Origin: an uncultured Lachnospiraceae bacterium
GTDB lineage: Bacteria > Bacillota > Clostridia > Lachnospirales > Lachnospiraceae
Assembly (NCBI GenBank): GCA_947589315.1
Contig: CANPZE010000004.1
Location: 1-64,000 of the forward strand
Direction of reading: 5' to 3'
DNA: 64,000 nt
Below the pieces are notes generated by a model. It made no database searches. It had not been told where the DNA came from and saw only the letters and a program-made list of their open reading frames with translations. Below, in pieces: positions 47,646 through 57,995 of the stretch. A program made the position numbers and the translations under genes. Position 1 is the stretch's first letter; each line of letters starts with the position of its first letter.

Positions 47646-49400
47646 TTATTTTAACGCTGCTGCTTTTCCCCCCTGAACTTTAAAGAATGCTATGTCTTCA
47701 TTCATTTCCTGTGACAACGACTGCAATCTTCCTGCCGTTTCAGCCATCAATGCGATGGTTTCATTCAGACCCTGCATAGAAGCGGTAGTCTCCTGGGCGG
47801 AGGCTGCATTTTCCTGCGCTGACGCTGACAGGTTGGCAATCACATCCACAACCTTCTCCCTTGCTTTATTACAGGTGTCCGTCTGTCCCTTGATCTCGCC
47901 AGTAGCGTTCTTGGCTAATTCAATGCCACGGTCCACTTCAATAATCTGCTTTCTGGTCTCCTGCAGCTTCTGATGCTGTTCATTTACAATCTGATTTACC
48001 TTATCCATAATAGCCACAGTATCCTGAGAATCCTTCAACAGATCGCTGATGATCTGGGCGATCGTATGGGCTGATTCATTACTCTGTTCTGCCAGCTTCT
48101 GGATCTGTCCTGCCACCACTGCAAAACCTCGTCCCTGCTCCCCGGCGCGGGCCGCTTCAATAGATGCATTCAGGGAGAGCAGATTGGTCTCCTCTGCAAT
48201 GGACGTAATCAAATCTACAGCAGCGCTGATCTTCACTGCGGAATCATTGGTTGCATTTACCTGCTGGGATATGTTCCCTACTGCCTCCATAGTTCTGTTA
48301 TTGGATTCACTCAGTTCCTCAATAATGGCAACGGATCTGGCTCCGGCCTCCCGCATATTTCCGGCGGCGTTGTCCAGCCCATCCACATGCTCAACAATGG
48401 AATAAATCAACCGTCCCATTTCCTCGATCTGTTCTAATACCGTCTCTACATCATTTGCCTGAGACAATGCCCCATCTGAAATATCATCCACTGCATGGCT
48501 GATCTCATCAGCGGCGTCACTTGTCTGAGAGGCCATGGCATTTAACTCATTCCCGGCATCCAGCAAAGTTTTTGAAGTCGTATTAATGTTCCTGACTACC
48601 TTCACTAATTCATGCAGTAGCTTCGCCACTCCCCGGGCCATATCTCCCAATTCATCATTCCGTTCCAGGACCTTCCCGGTCAGGCTCATTTCTAATTGCC
48701 CATCCGCCAATTCTACCACTGCATTTTCTGCTGTGAAAATAGCCTTCTGTATCCCTTTGGCAAAAAGGGCTGCCAGCGCAATCGCGATTATGGATATAAC
48801 TACAATTGTAAGTACTACCTGGCTCAGCCTCTGCCGGATAAACGCAAATGCCTCTGTAGCGGGAATTCCCGCAAACATCATCCCCACAGTAGTTCCATCG
48901 GAGTTCTTTAGCGGAGCATAGCAGGCATAGTAAGGTTCCTCATTAATTGTAAGATTATATTTCTGAACCTGCTGGTCTTCCTCAATAACCTTCTTTACCA
49001 CACTCTCATCTGCCTGAGTACCGATGATCCTCTCCCCGGTATGTTTATCCAACAAAGAAGTGGCCATACGGGTATCTCCGTAAAATAACGTGATATCCAT
49101 ATCTGTTCCTTCCACAAAAGAATCAATCACTTCTACATTAGAAGAAATGTCATATTCCCCTTTCCAAAGATGGTTCTCTTCATCTACCCGATAATCTCCC
49201 GGTGCGATGGCATCGTATGCCGCAGTCACACTCTGTACCTGCGCCTGTAACCCCTTCATAGTCTCTGTGCGCATGCCCTCTCGCATATTTTTGATAGTGA
49301 TCACCCCTATGATCGCGCTGATAAGAAGCAGCGGAATCACAGCGACCCCTAAAATACGCACTAAAAGTGAAACCTTTAACCCCTTTTTCTTCTGTCCCAT
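47646..49400 (-). CDS. Methyl-accepting chemotaxis protein
   Basis: 584 residues. Membrane segment 1 at about 10-33, extracellular Cache-type sensor domain (about 35-185), membrane segment 2 (about 190-213), HAMP, and a long MCP signalling coiled coil whose tip, [28 protein letters not shown], is diagnostic. The ligand is unknown. No other chemotaxis or flagellar gene is in the window. Confidence 0.95.
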   Translation of the reverse strand: MGQKKKGLKVSLLVRILGVAVIPLLLISAIIGVITIKNMREGMRTETMKGLQAQVQSVTAAYDAIAPGDYRVDEENHLWKGEYDISSNVEVIDSFVEGTDMDITLFYGDTRMATSLLDKHTGERIIGTQADESVVKKVIEEDQQVQKYNLTINEEPYYACYAPLKNSDGTTVGMMFAGIPATEAFAFIRQRLSQVVLTIVVISIIAIALAALFAKGIQKAIFTAENAVVELADGQLEMSLTGKVLERNDELGDMARGVAKLLHELVKVVRNINTTSKTLLDAGNELNAMASQTSDAADEISHAVDDISDGALSQANDVETVLEQIEEMGRLIYSIVEHVDGLDNAAGNMREAGARSVAIIEELSESNNRTMEAVGNISQQVNATNDSAVKISAAVDLITSIAEETNLLSLNASIEAARAGEQGRGFAVVAGQIQKLAEQSNESAHTIAQIISDLLKDSQDTVAIMDKVNQIVNEQHQKLQETRKQIIEVDRGIELAKNATGEIKGQTDTCNKAREKVVDVIANLSASAQENAASAQETTASMQGLNETIALMAETAGRLQSLSQEMNEDIAFFKVQGGKAAALK

Positions 49401-49489
49401 AATACTTTACCCTCTCCTTCTCTAATATTATTCATCATCAGCATCTGTTAAGACCTGACAAAGGAAACGCAGTAACGTCTCTCCTTTTT

Positions 49490-49518
49490 ATTATACTACT
49501 CCCGTCTTCTTCTGTCCA
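49490..49518 (-). promoter_or_regulatory. Promoter of the chemoreceptor operon
   Basis: Minus-strand TGGACA (49518-49513), 17 bp, perfect TATAAT (49495-49490), about 90 bp before the start. It looks sigma-A type, not the flagellar sigma-28 type. Confidence 0.6.
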
Positions 49519-49690
49519 TATTATATTAGTAGTATTGGGATTACTTTAGTTTCTCTTAGCTGTAATCTGCACTGACAGGAATAGATTTCTCCTGTTCAGC
49601 ATATGTATTAGTAAGGTTTTAATCCTGCGGCCTCCGGTACGGCAATGCATCCCGGAAGGTCTGTAATTCAATAAGAAACGGAGGATCACC

Positions 49691-51295
49691 ATGGAACTAT
49701 CACTGCAGAAAATTCACGTGAACCGTACTAAATGCCACAGCAGCATGCAGATCACCCTGGAGGATGACATTATTGTTCCGGACACGAAGCCGGATATCGA
49801 AGCCCTGATCAAGAAGCGAGGCAGGATCCAGATCACAGAGGCAAGAGCCGGGCAGGACAAGGTGATCATCCGGGGAATCCTTGGCTTTACGCTCCTGTAT
49901 GTCAGCAATGAGGACATCCGCCCAATACATAATATGACCGGTCAGATCCCTTTTGAGGAAAGCCTGAATATGGATACGGTATCGCCGGCAGACGACATTA
50001 CGTGTACTTATGATCTGGAGGACTGCCAGGTCAGCCTGATCAACTCCCGTAAAATCAGTGTCCGGGCTATTGTCAGCTTCCATTGCTGCGTGGACGAGGA
50101 GGAGGATACGCAGGTAGGGGTTGATATTATTTCTGAGGAGGCTGCCCGGGCAGGCATGGAGCTTTCCGCCTCGCCGGAGGGCTTACATAAACGCTTTTCC
50201 TCTATCTCCTATACCCAGACTATGGAACAGAAAAAGGACATCTTCCGGATGAAGGATACCTTCTCCCTTCCCAAGGGAAAACCTAATCTGGAGAATCTGC
50301 TTTACTATGAAATGACGCCGCAGAACCTGCAAACCCGCCTGATTGAAGACGGCATCCGGGTCACCGGTGATCTTCAGCTTTTTGTTCTCTATGTTCCGGA
50401 AAATGAGGAACGGCGCCTGGAATATCTGGAAACAGAACTTCCGATTGACGGCGTAGTCAACTGCAGTGGCTGTGACGACAGCATGATACCGGATATTACT
50501 TTCCTGGAACAGACAAAGGAAATGGAAGTAAAAACAGATGACGATGGGGAACAGCGGCTGCTGGAACTGGAGTTAATCCTGTCTATGGACATGAAATTCT
50601 ATCAGGACCAGGAACTGCAGATCCTGCAGGACGCTTATTCCACCGCCTGCCAGCTCCGGCTCACCCGCCAGCCGGCCAACTATGAGAGGCTTCTGGTGAA
50701 AAACCAGGGGATCGTGCGGATCTCCGACCGCATACGGATTGACAGTAAGAAGGATAAAATCCTTCAGATCTGCACCTGTACAGGGAATGTGCAGATTGAT
50801 GAGCAGGAGATCGTTCCCGGCGGCATCCAGCTGGAAGGCATTGTGGAATTGGATATTCTGTATATTACAGAAAATGATAACAATCCTCTCGGCAGCGCCA
50901 GTGGAATGCTCCCCTTCAGCCATTTCCTGGAGGTAAAGGATATTTCTCCTCAGGATCACTATCAGCTGCAATCGGATATCAGCCAGATCAGCGTGATCAT
51001 GCTGGATGCAGAAGAAGTGGAAGCTAAGGTCGTCATCACCCTGAACACTATTGTCTTTACTCCCGCTGCGGATGAAGTGATCACCGACATTGAAGAAGCT
51101 CCCCTTAATCTGGAAAAATTGCAGAGCATGCCCGGCATTGTCGGCTATATCGCTACAGAGGATGGGACTCTCTGGGAATTGGCCAAGGAATATTCCACCT
51201 CCCCGGAGAGTATTATGGAACTTAATGGCCTGTCCACAGACAAGATCCACCAGGGAGATAAACTTCTGCTAATGAAGCAGGTAGACGGTCTGTAA
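49691..51295 (+). CDS. SPOCS (DUF3794) and LysM domain protein, spore-type
   Basis: 534 residues. At least two SPOCS/DUF3794 beta domains (one in about 30-120 with ITLEDDIIVPDTKPDIEALI, another in about 180-265), a further related region at about 330-430, and a C-terminal LysM (about 487-530, EDGTLWELAKEYSTSPESIMELNGL). The architecture resembles SpoVID/SafA-type spore coat morphogenesis and attachment proteins. No signal peptide, which fits synthesis in the mother cell. ACGGAGG lies just before the ATG. Confidence 0.88.
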   Translation: MELSLQKIHVNRTKCHSSMQITLEDDIIVPDTKPDIEALIKKRGRIQITEARAGQDKVIIRGILGFTLLYVSNEDIRPIHNMTGQIPFEESLNMDTVSPADDITCTYDLEDCQVSLINSRKISVRAIVSFHCCVDEEEDTQVGVDIISEEAARAGMELSASPEGLHKRFSSISYTQTMEQKKDIFRMKDTFSLPKGKPNLENLLYYEMTPQNLQTRLIEDGIRVTGDLQLFVLYVPENEERRLEYLETELPIDGVVNCSGCDDSMIPDITFLEQTKEMEVKTDDDGEQRLLELELILSMDMKFYQDQELQILQDAYSTACQLRLTRQPANYERLLVKNQGIVRISDRIRIDSKKDKILQICTCTGNVQIDEQEIVPGGIQLEGIVELDILYITENDNNPLGSASGMLPFSHFLEVKDISPQDHYQLQSDISQISVIMLDAEEVEAKVVITLNTIVFTPAADEVITDIEEAPLNLEKLQSMPGIVGYIATEDGTLWELAKEYSTSPESIMELNGLSTDKIHQGDKLLLMKQVDGL

Positions 51296-51304
51296 AGAAA
51301 AAAC

Positions 51305-51380
51305 AGCTTTTCTGCCAAGGGGATCCTTCTGGAGGATTTCCTCCCGGAGGGATTCCCTCTCTGGCAGAAAAGCTATTTTT
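51305..51380. terminator. Terminator between the SPOCS and ilvE genes
   Basis: A 13-bp stem, AGCTTTTCTGCCA (51305-51317) with TGGCAGAAAAGCT (51362-51374), followed by ATTTTT; the loop contains a second GGAGG/CCTCC hairpin. Serves the plus-strand gene and perhaps the convergent ilvE. Confidence 0.8.
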
Positions 51381-51421
51381 ATCTGTGCTGCAATTCAATC
51401 TCTCTCATAAAAGCCGGCGGA

Positions 51422-52447
51422 TCACTCAATTACTTTAATCCATCCCTCCGGCGCCTCAATGCGTCCCATCTGGATGCCGGTAAGGGTATCATATAATTTC
51501 TTAGTCACCGGTCCCATTTCATCCATACCGCTGGGCAGGCAGATTTCTTTTCCATGATCTACAATCTTTCCTACCGGGGAGATAACAGCGGCGGTCCCGC
51601 ACAGGCCGCACTCTGCAAAATCCTTGACCTCATCCAGGTAAACCTCGCGCTGCTCTACCTCAAGCCCCAGATACTTCTCTGCCACTACCATCAACGAACG
51701 GCGGGTGATCGAAGGAAGGATGCTGTTGGACTTGGGTGTGATAATCTTATTGTCCTTAGTGACAAAAAGGAAATTAGCCCCGCCAGTCTCCTCTACCTTG
51801 GTACGGGTAGCCGCATCCAGGTACATATTTTCATCAAATCCCTGTTCATGGGCGTCTACAATAGCATGGAGGCTCATGGCATAGTTAAGCCCCGCCTTAA
51901 TATGGCCCGTTCCATGGGGAGCTGCCCGGTCAAAATCACAGACGCGGATCGTAATAGGCTTGGCGCCTCCCTTAAAATACGGTCCTACAGGAGTGCAGAA
52001 CAGGCGGAACTGATATTCCTCTGCCGGCTTTACGCCGATGACTGCATTGCTTCCAAACATATAAGGGCGTAGATATAAGGTGGCGCCGGAGCCATAAGGC
52101 GGTACATAATCAATGTTCGCCTTTACAGTCTTTACCACTGCATCTATAAACCGTTCCTTGGGAAATGCCGGCATCTCCAGCCGCTTCGCAGACGCTTCCA
52201 TACGTTCTGCATTCAGATCCGGGCGGAAGCAGACTACCCGGCCATCCTCTGTAGTATAAGCCTTCAAGCCTTCAAAAATAGTCTGCGCATACTGAAGGAC
52301 ACAGGCGCATTCACTGATCTGCACTGTATCCTCAGTGGTCATGGTTCCTTCATCCCATGCCCCGTCCTTATAATTGGACACGTATCTTTGATCTGTCTTC
52401 ATGTAATTAAATCCGATGTTGCTCCAATCAAGGTCTTTCTTTGCCAT
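51422..52447 (-). CDS. ilvE: Branched-chain amino acid aminotransferase
   Basis: 341 residues, a class IV PLP enzyme that interconverts Ile, Leu and Val with their keto acids. YAQTIFEGLKAY, FRPDLNAERM, GTGHIKAGLNYAMSL, EETGGANFLFV and CGTAAVISPV are the family landmarks. No other branched-chain gene is adjacent, and no T-box or leader peptide is obvious in the 70-bp gap upstream. Confidence 0.95.
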   Translation of the reverse strand: MAKKDLDWSNIGFNYMKTDQRYVSNYKDGAWDEGTMTTEDTVQISECACVLQYAQTIFEGLKAYTTEDGRVVCFRPDLNAERMEASAKRLEMPAFPKERFIDAVVKTVKANIDYVPPYGSGATLYLRPYMFGSNAVIGVKPAEEYQFRLFCTPVGPYFKGGAKPITIRVCDFDRAAPHGTGHIKAGLNYAMSLHAIVDAHEQGFDENMYLDAATRTKVEETGGANFLFVTKDNKIITPKSNSILPSITRRSLMVVAEKYLGLEVEQREVYLDEVKDFAECGLCGTAAVISPVGKIVDHGKEICLPSGMDEMGPVTKKLYDTLTGIQMGRIEAPEGWIKVIE

Positions 52448-52519
52448 ATCGCTACTTCCTTTCGTAAACCGTCTGTCATTATTACATTAAAATAATTTTA
52501 ATACTTGCCATAATCAGTG

Positions 52520-53806
52520 TCAAGTCTCTGCTTTTTGAATGGTAGGGGCGTCCTCCAGCAGTCCTTCATCTAATGACACCCAGACGGCAGGACGGACTAC
52601 CTTCACTTCCTGGGAATCCCCCGATGCGCCTTCCTTTCCGGCTGCCTGCTCCACAACTACTTTTCCCTCTCGGTCCACCCAGACCTCCGTGCCTGCTTCC
52701 GGGCTGCGCAGCCACCATGCGTCTGTCACCGGATACCATTCCCCCTTATACCATTCTCCCCATTCAGCCGAGAAGCGAAGTATGCTCTGATATTTTTCAT
52801 ATTCCTCCTGGCTCAGCAGGAATACCTTGTCTGTCTTGTCCTGGGAAGGATCATTGTCTACAGGAATAAGCAGTTTCTTTTCCCCGCTGTTAAATACATT
52901 TTCCCGGAATTTCTTATGGAGCCACCGGCGGATCCAAGTGTTCTCCCAGGTATTCCCGTCCCCGTTATCATAAATATGCTGCCGGTAATCTCCCGCCAGC
53001 AGGAGCAATACCTTATCCTTGCTACGGTCTAAAAGAATCCATTCCTTCGTTCCAAATTCTACGATATCCCCAAGCTCTTTCTCCTCCGCTGACAGATCGG
53101 CCAGTTCGATCCGGGCCGCCAGCTTGTCAGCCTTCGTATTGCCCGCCGCCTTGCGGCAAAGCTGCAGAGCCTTCCCCATATTTCCGCGTTCATAAGCTTT
53201 CAATGCCTGTTGATAGCGGCAGGAACGGATCATCGCCTGGCTGTTGATAAAACCATTGGTCTCCTGGAAATTCAAAATGGCCAGGGCATACTTCCCCTGA
53301 TGCTTATGCACCAGCCCCTTCGCATAGGGCTGAGCCGGTGAGACCCAGAACACTGCAAACAGTACCAGCAGAATAGCAGCGGCGATCCCTCTGTTGCGCC
53401 AGACAGTCCTGCTGTCCAATTGAACCAGCTTCTTTTTGCATTGCAAGATACGTTCCGGGACATCCTGGTACTCTGGGATCCGGCCATACTCTCCAAGCAC
53501 TGTCTTATAATCCAGCTTGGAGGTGGCTGCCTCTTCCAGTAAAACCGCATTTTCATAGGTTTTGCGGATTCCTTCCTCCTGTTCCTTTATCGCCTGTTCC
53601 TCACATTGACGCTGCTGTTCAGGGCTGTCCTTGTATTCTCCCAGCTCCTGGAAGATCCTGGCGGCTCCCTGGAGAGAGGCCACCCTCCTCTCAAAACGGA
53701 GCACACACTCCAAAGAATCCTTTAATTCACAGGCATAACGATATGATTTTTCCTCCTGAGAGAGTTCCTCTTCCTCCCAGACGGGCTTTCTCTTTTTTTT
53801 CTTCAT
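52520..53806 (-). CDS. DUF6273-like membrane protein, unknown function
   Basis: 428 residues. A basic cytoplasmic N-terminus with helical, TPR-like segments (about 15-130), one membrane segment (about 138-158), further TPR-like helices (KGKYALAILNFQETNGF, MGKALQLCRKAA), and a C-terminal domain with WILLDRSKDKVLLLLAGD, WENTWIRRWLHKKF, AWWLRSP and RPAVWVSL. The last motifs are typical of DUF6273, often found in Clostridia surface proteins. It starts 45 bp after the GH59-type gene stops, so cotranscription is likely. Confidence 0.75.
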   Translation of the reverse strand: MKKKKRKPVWEEEELSQEEKSYRYACELKDSLECVLRFERRVASLQGAARIFQELGEYKDSPEQQRQCEEQAIKEQEEGIRKTYENAVLLEEAATSKLDYKTVLGEYGRIPEYQDVPERILQCKKKLVQLDSRTVWRNRGIAAAILLVLFAVFWVSPAQPYAKGLVHKHQGKYALAILNFQETNGFINSQAMIRSCRYQQALKAYERGNMGKALQLCRKAAGNTKADKLAARIELADLSAEEKELGDIVEFGTKEWILLDRSKDKVLLLLAGDYRQHIYDNGDGNTWENTWIRRWLHKKFRENVFNSGEKKLLIPVDNDPSQDKTDKVFLLSQEEYEKYQSILRFSAEWGEWYKGEWYPVTDAWWLRSPEAGTEVWVDREGKVVVEQAAGKEGASGDSQEVKVVRPAVWVSLDEGLLEDAPTIQKAET

Positions 53807-53851
53807 CCTTTCCAGCTTCCTTTCCTCAGCGATCTGCCAACGGCCGGGGAT

Positions 53852-56800
53852 CTACTTGCGCTTTGCCTTTCCCTTTGCTTTTACCGTTACCTTTACCTTC
53901 GCCTTCTTATTATTGTACGTAGTAACTGTGATGACTGTCTTTCCGCGGCGCTTTGCCTTAACCTGGCCAGATGCGCTGACGGCCGCTATCCTTTTATTCC
54001 GGGACCGAAATGTGACCTTCCCCAGGCTTCCCGGCGACAAACGGCACTTTAACTGCTTTTTGCTGCCCGCCGCCAGCTTCAGCTTCCCAGGGGCAACGGC
54101 AACCTTAGCAGGCGCCCTTTTTACTGTGATCAGCACGCTGCGGCTGCATCCGTCCTCTGTGGCTGCGGTGATCCTGGCTGTCCCTGCTTTGCGGGCAGTG
54201 ACGCCGCCTCTCCCATTTACATCCACAATGTTTTTATCAGAACTGCTCCAGAGAATGGTCCCTGTCTTCTTTTTGCCTGCCGGGCCCGCAGATAAAAAGG
54301 TGTGTTCTCCTACTCCCAGGCGAAGCTTATGCCCCTTTGACACAGTTATCTTCAATTCTGTAACAGTAATTTTACAGCTTGCCTCAGCCCCATTTTCCGT
54401 ATGCGCCGTCACTGTAGCCGTACCGGAACCATTCCCGTGTACTCTTCCATCGGAGGTAACCACAGCTACAGAAGCATCGGAAGTCGTATAGGTGATCGTA
54501 TCCGTAGGATTCTCCCCCAAAAGTACCGGTTTCAGGTCCACTGCCTGTCCATAATTTATATTTATCTGGTCTGCCTCCAGCTGGATCCCAGAGGCTTTCG
54601 CCCCGGTATCCTGCCAGGACGCACCCTGTATCTCCAGGGCGTCTAATGTCAGTCCCTGTCCCTTCACCAGAGATACCTGTATGGTATGCGTCCCCTCTGC
54701 CAGATGATCTGTCTGCCAGAAAACTGCCCGGTTGTCTGTCTCCTTAATGGCATAAGAGGCCTCCTTTTCTTCCCCGTCTATCAGGATCCTCAGTCTGGTA
54801 CCCGCAAAGTTCCTTCCCAGCAGGCTGATCCCAGTACCCTGGAAGGAGAACGACAGGGAGTCGCCCTTTTTCTCCAGGCTCGTCAATGTCCTTCCATAAT
54901 ATACATAACTTTGACTGTGTTTACGGGATACCCCCTCTGACACTGCAACACTGCTGTCCAGGTCATCCACTCTGGTAATCGCAGGAACCCCTCCAGACAG
55001 GGGGCGCACCTGGATATTATCGTAATAATTGCAGGCGTAACTGCTGCCCAGGGCAATTCTGCCGGAATTGACCAGAGAGCGGGTTATCGTGACGGCTTTC
55101 ATTTGCTTTCCATTGATAAAAGGCGTGACGGTATTGCCCTGCACTGCCAACTGTAAGGTCATCCAACGCCCCTGGCGGATACCGGCTATCTTCCCCTGGG
55201 CGAGCTTCCCTGTATTGGCTGTCAGAGTCCATTTCCCACTGCGGTATACCCGCAGCCAATACCCATTATCCCCAATATCACCGGAACAGTTATACCGGGC
55301 GCACAAGCCGATATAATCTGATTTTTTCCTGCTGTCCCTGTCCAACATGGCATCTGCCGATACGATGTAATCCTTCCAGGTATCGTCTCCCAGGGAAGTG
55401 ACCGGGTCATTATTCTTACCGCCCCACGCTTCCGGGAGCATATCCCGGTTCAGTTTCTGCGCCAGCACCCGGCTTCCATCCTCCAGGACCTCGACCTCAA
55501 AGGCGCCGTCCTGATCTGTCGTGTATTGAGGGGTTCCTCCCCGGCGGACCAGAAATTCATCCGTATATTCAAAATCGTCTCTGTAGGGGAGGGGCAACGG
55601 GGTATCCAATGCTTTATTGCCGGCGCTGGTGCCTTCCTTCCTCTGGGCGTAGGAGAGCTGTCCTGTCGTAGTAGTTACTGTTACCATGGTATACGGTGAC
55701 ACTGTTACTGTATACGTCCATACGCCATTGTCCTGCACAGGCGTAAGGCTGGCAATGGGCTGGAGCCAGCCTGCATCGTAACTCTCCTCCGCTCCATTGC
55801 TTCTGGTCTCCCAGACAGTAACACCGGCAGATGCTGCCGCCAGTCCGGACACCTTCACCTGGTACACCCGGGGGCTGCTGCTGTCATTTGTTATCACTGT
55901 AGAATAGTTGCCGGAGGCCGGGTCTGCCGCCGTCAGATAATTATTTTTCGTGTCATGGATCGTATGATCAGACTGGGTGCCATCCCCATAGGACCCACTG
56001 CCTACATACTGCCAGCCTTTCTGGATAAAGCTGTTGAAGTGCATCGCCATGGCCAGCCCTGCCGTTACCTGATAATATCCAGACCAGGGGTGGTTGGCAG
56101 AAAGCAGCTGCTTGGGATAGTACACGGAACCATCATAATAGGATGCCACAGAGGGCTGGAACTCATACATCGTCATTCTGGATTGGGCATAACCAATAAT
56201 GATCCGGTTGGCGATATCTAATACGCCGTTTTCCCCTGAGGTACTCACCCGGTCTTCTGTATTATTAGCGCCAAATATAGTATCTGTAGCTACAGATGCC
56301 CCCTCGCTGAACCAGATTTCCTTTCCATATTGCTGATTCAGCTTTAATACCTTTTTATCCATGTATGAATTATAATGGCAGCCGATCACATCCACAGCAT
56401 TCCTGTATTTCTTATTCTTCAGCATAGACTCGGCCACCTTCATGGTATCTGTCTCGTCTGCTGCCACCAGCTTGATCTGGCTGTAATCATACCGCAGGGA
56501 AGCTTCCTTCTGCAGCTGCTGATCCAGATATATGGTCCATTTCTCTTCTATTGGTTTCTCATTTCGATTGGCGCTGATGTAGGCGAAACGCAGGCCCCAG
56601 GTGTCGTATGCTGCGTCCAGAGTCTCTTTGTACCACCGGTAACGCGCCCGGAAGCCTGCCTTTTCACTAATATCGTAAGCCTCCTGTACCCAGGCGGGCA
56701 TCCCCCAGCACAGCATGTCCAGAGAGATATCCGGATTAATCGTCAATGCGTCATGGGCAAAGAGAAAACCCGCTCCCCGGCTGACATTAGCCTTTTCTCC

Positions 56801-57178
56801 GGCGCTTCTCTTAGTAGCCGGTTCTGCGCCGGAGGAAGTATTGCTGTCGCAGCCCAGTTCAATCTTAATATGGCTGAGTCCCGCTCCCTTTTCCTTGCTA
56901 AATAACCAGTTCATGATCTCCCAATACTGATCTGGGTGCTGTTCCTTATAATCCATTAATAAACGAGAGGAATTGTTACAGGTAACCGTTCCCAGGCCCC
57001 GGTAAGCCGTCTGGGCATCCTTGATCATCGTATTGCCATCGATGGCCAATTCCCGAATCTCCCCATCTGCCAGCGCATGTCTTGCACTCCCGGCCCATCT
57101 GGCGCCGGAACAGATTAACGCTGCCGCCAGAAGCCCGGCCAGAAGCCGTTTCCCTGTCTGTTGCCCCCTTTTTTTCAT
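53852..57178 (-). CDS. Secreted GH59-type glycosidase with C-terminal Ig-like repeats
   Basis: 1108 residues. Signal peptide (about 1-37); GH59 catalytic barrel (about 55-440) with GLGTVTCNNSSRLLMDY, IKIELGCDSNTSSGAEP, the proposed acid/base in NRNEKPIEEKW (Glu about 207) and nucleophile in IWFSEGASV (Glu about 292); a following beta domain; a galactosylceramidase-like lectin domain (about 535-745); another beta-sandwich module (about 755-870); then three Big_2-type Ig-like repeats with a Lys-rich end. GH59 enzymes remove beta-galactose, classically from galactosylceramide. The bacterial substrate is unknown; host glycolipid or plant galactan are possibilities. Assignment rests on motif recall. 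Confidence 0.8.
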   Translation of the reverse strand: MKKRGQQTGKRLLAGLLAAALICSGARWAGSARHALADGEIRELAIDGNTMIKDAQTAYRGLGTVTCNNSSRLLMDYKEQHPDQYWEIMNWLFSKEKGAGLSHIKIELGCDSNTSSGAEPATKRSAGEKANVSRGAGFLFAHDALTINPDISLDMLCWGMPAWVQEAYDISEKAGFRARYRWYKETLDAAYDTWGLRFAYISANRNEKPIEEKWTIYLDQQLQKEASLRYDYSQIKLVAADETDTMKVAESMLKNKKYRNAVDVIGCHYNSYMDKKVLKLNQQYGKEIWFSEGASVATDTIFGANNTEDRVSTSGENGVLDIANRIIIGYAQSRMTMYEFQPSVASYYDGSVYYPKQLLSANHPWSGYYQVTAGLAMAMHFNSFIQKGWQYVGSGSYGDGTQSDHTIHDTKNNYLTAADPASGNYSTVITNDSSSPRVYQVKVSGLAAASAGVTVWETRSNGAEESYDAGWLQPIASLTPVQDNGVWTYTVTVSPYTMVTVTTTTGQLSYAQRKEGTSAGNKALDTPLPLPYRDDFEYTDEFLVRRGGTPQYTTDQDGAFEVEVLEDGSRVLAQKLNRDMLPEAWGGKNNDPVTSLGDDTWKDYIVSADAMLDRDSRKKSDYIGLCARYNCSGDIGDNGYWLRVYRSGKWTLTANTGKLAQGKIAGIRQGRWMTLQLAVQGNTVTPFINGKQMKAVTITRSLVNSGRIALGSSYACNYYDNIQVRPLSGGVPAITRVDDLDSSVAVSEGVSRKHSQSYVYYGRTLTSLEKKGDSLSFSFQGTGISLLGRNFAGTRLRILIDGEEKEASYAIKETDNRAVFWQTDHLAEGTHTIQVSLVKGQGLTLDALEIQGASWQDTGAKASGIQLEADQININYGQAVDLKPVLLGENPTDTITYTTSDASVAVVTSDGRVHGNGSGTATVTAHTENGAEASCKITVTELKITVSKGHKLRLGVGEHTFLSAGPAGKKKTGTILWSSSDKNIVDVNGRGGVTARKAGTARITAATEDGCSRSVLITVKRAPAKVAVAPGKLKLAAGSKKQLKCRLSPGSLGKVTFRSRNKRIAAVSASGQVKAKRRGKTVITVTTYNNKKAKVKVTVKAKGKAKRK

Positions 57179-57348
57179 CCAACCTCTCCTTTCAAAAACA
57201 AAACCTTAAAAAAACCTTAAATTTTTTTGAATTTTTTTTAAATTTATACTACACTTTTTCTTATTTCTATGTTATACTGTCTTTGAGCTTAAGTTTTAAG
57301 TTTGCAATTTATTTTGATTTCCCCTTATTTTCCGTTCTCCCTTGATTT

Positions 57349-57381
57349 AGGAGGCGTTGTAGTTGATCTGCAGCGCCTCCT
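57349..57381. other. Hairpin between the GH59 and HD genes
   Basis: An 8-bp stem, AGGAGGCG with CGCCTCCT, lies 40 bp after the HD gene stop. It lacks a T-run on the minus strand, so termination is doubtful. Between it and the GH59 start are A/T-rich direct repeats (ACTTAAA, ACTTAAG) near 57290 with no clear promoter. Confidence 0.4.
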
Positions 57382-57423
57382 GTTTGTTTTGTCAGACAGG
57401 CGGCTGCCATTCGGGCAGGGCTT

Positions 57424-57984
57424 CTATTGCCCCTGGCCCTCCTGCCGCCGGTATTCCCTATCCCACTGGCGGAAGGTGGACAGGAATTGTTCCTCTACTT
57501 CTGAAAAGGGGCGGAAAGCAAATATCGGTTGACTTTCCATCTTGGGCGGCGCCTGCAGCAGACGTTCTCCCATATAATGCCAGAATTCGTAGTAGAGGCA
57601 GGCGTCATCAATCTCTCTCACCCTCTCCCGCTCCTCCGGCGTCAGTCCCCTCCCCAGGAAGCGCAGAAAGATCGCCGCCTGCAGCCTCTCCTCAATCTGA
57701 CGGTAACTCTCCAACGCCGTCTTTACAGGCCGGGTGATGTCGGAGAGATACGCCTCGCTGGCATCGTGCAGAAGGCACGCCAGAATCAGCCGGGGAGAAT
57801 AGCCTCTTGCCCGGGCTTCTTCCGCACAGGCCAGGCTGTGCTGCGCTACGGAATAAAATTCCGGAAAATGTCCATTGGCCCTGGTCATTAAAGACTGGGC
57901 ATGGGCAATGTCCTCAATGCGGATATCTTCCTGCCTGGGCTCTAATGGTTCAAAATGAATCTTCTGATATGTGGTGATATACAT
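57424..57984 (-). CDS. HD domain phosphohydrolase, YfbR-like
   Basis: 186 residues. The HD metal motif is intact: H in SVAQHSLACAEEA, HD in CLLHDASEAYLSD, and a later D in REIDDACLYYE. The ITRPVKTAL segment is shared with YfbR-like 5'-deoxynucleotidases, also seen in phages. It starts 11 bp after the GH5 gene stop, so is in the dus-GH5 operon. Exact nucleotide substrate not shown. Confidence 0.85.
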   Translation of the reverse strand: MYITTYQKIHFEPLEPRQEDIRIEDIAHAQSLMTRANGHFPEFYSVAQHSLACAEEARARGYSPRLILACLLHDASEAYLSDITRPVKTALESYRQIEERLQAAIFLRFLGRGLTPEERERVREIDDACLYYEFWHYMGERLLQAPPKMESQPIFAFRPFSEVEEQFLSTFRQWDREYRRQEGQGQ

Positions 57985-57995
57985 CCTTCTCCCTC

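Noticed and set aside
49401..49690. c-di-GMP riboswitch or sigma-28 promoter for the chemoreceptor, or a sigma-E/K promoter for the SPOCS gene
   Set aside because: No GEMM-like core or TAAA-N15-GCCGATAA is visible; a sigma-A-type promoter fits the chemoreceptor, and no clear sporulation-sigma motif was found before the SPOCS gene.
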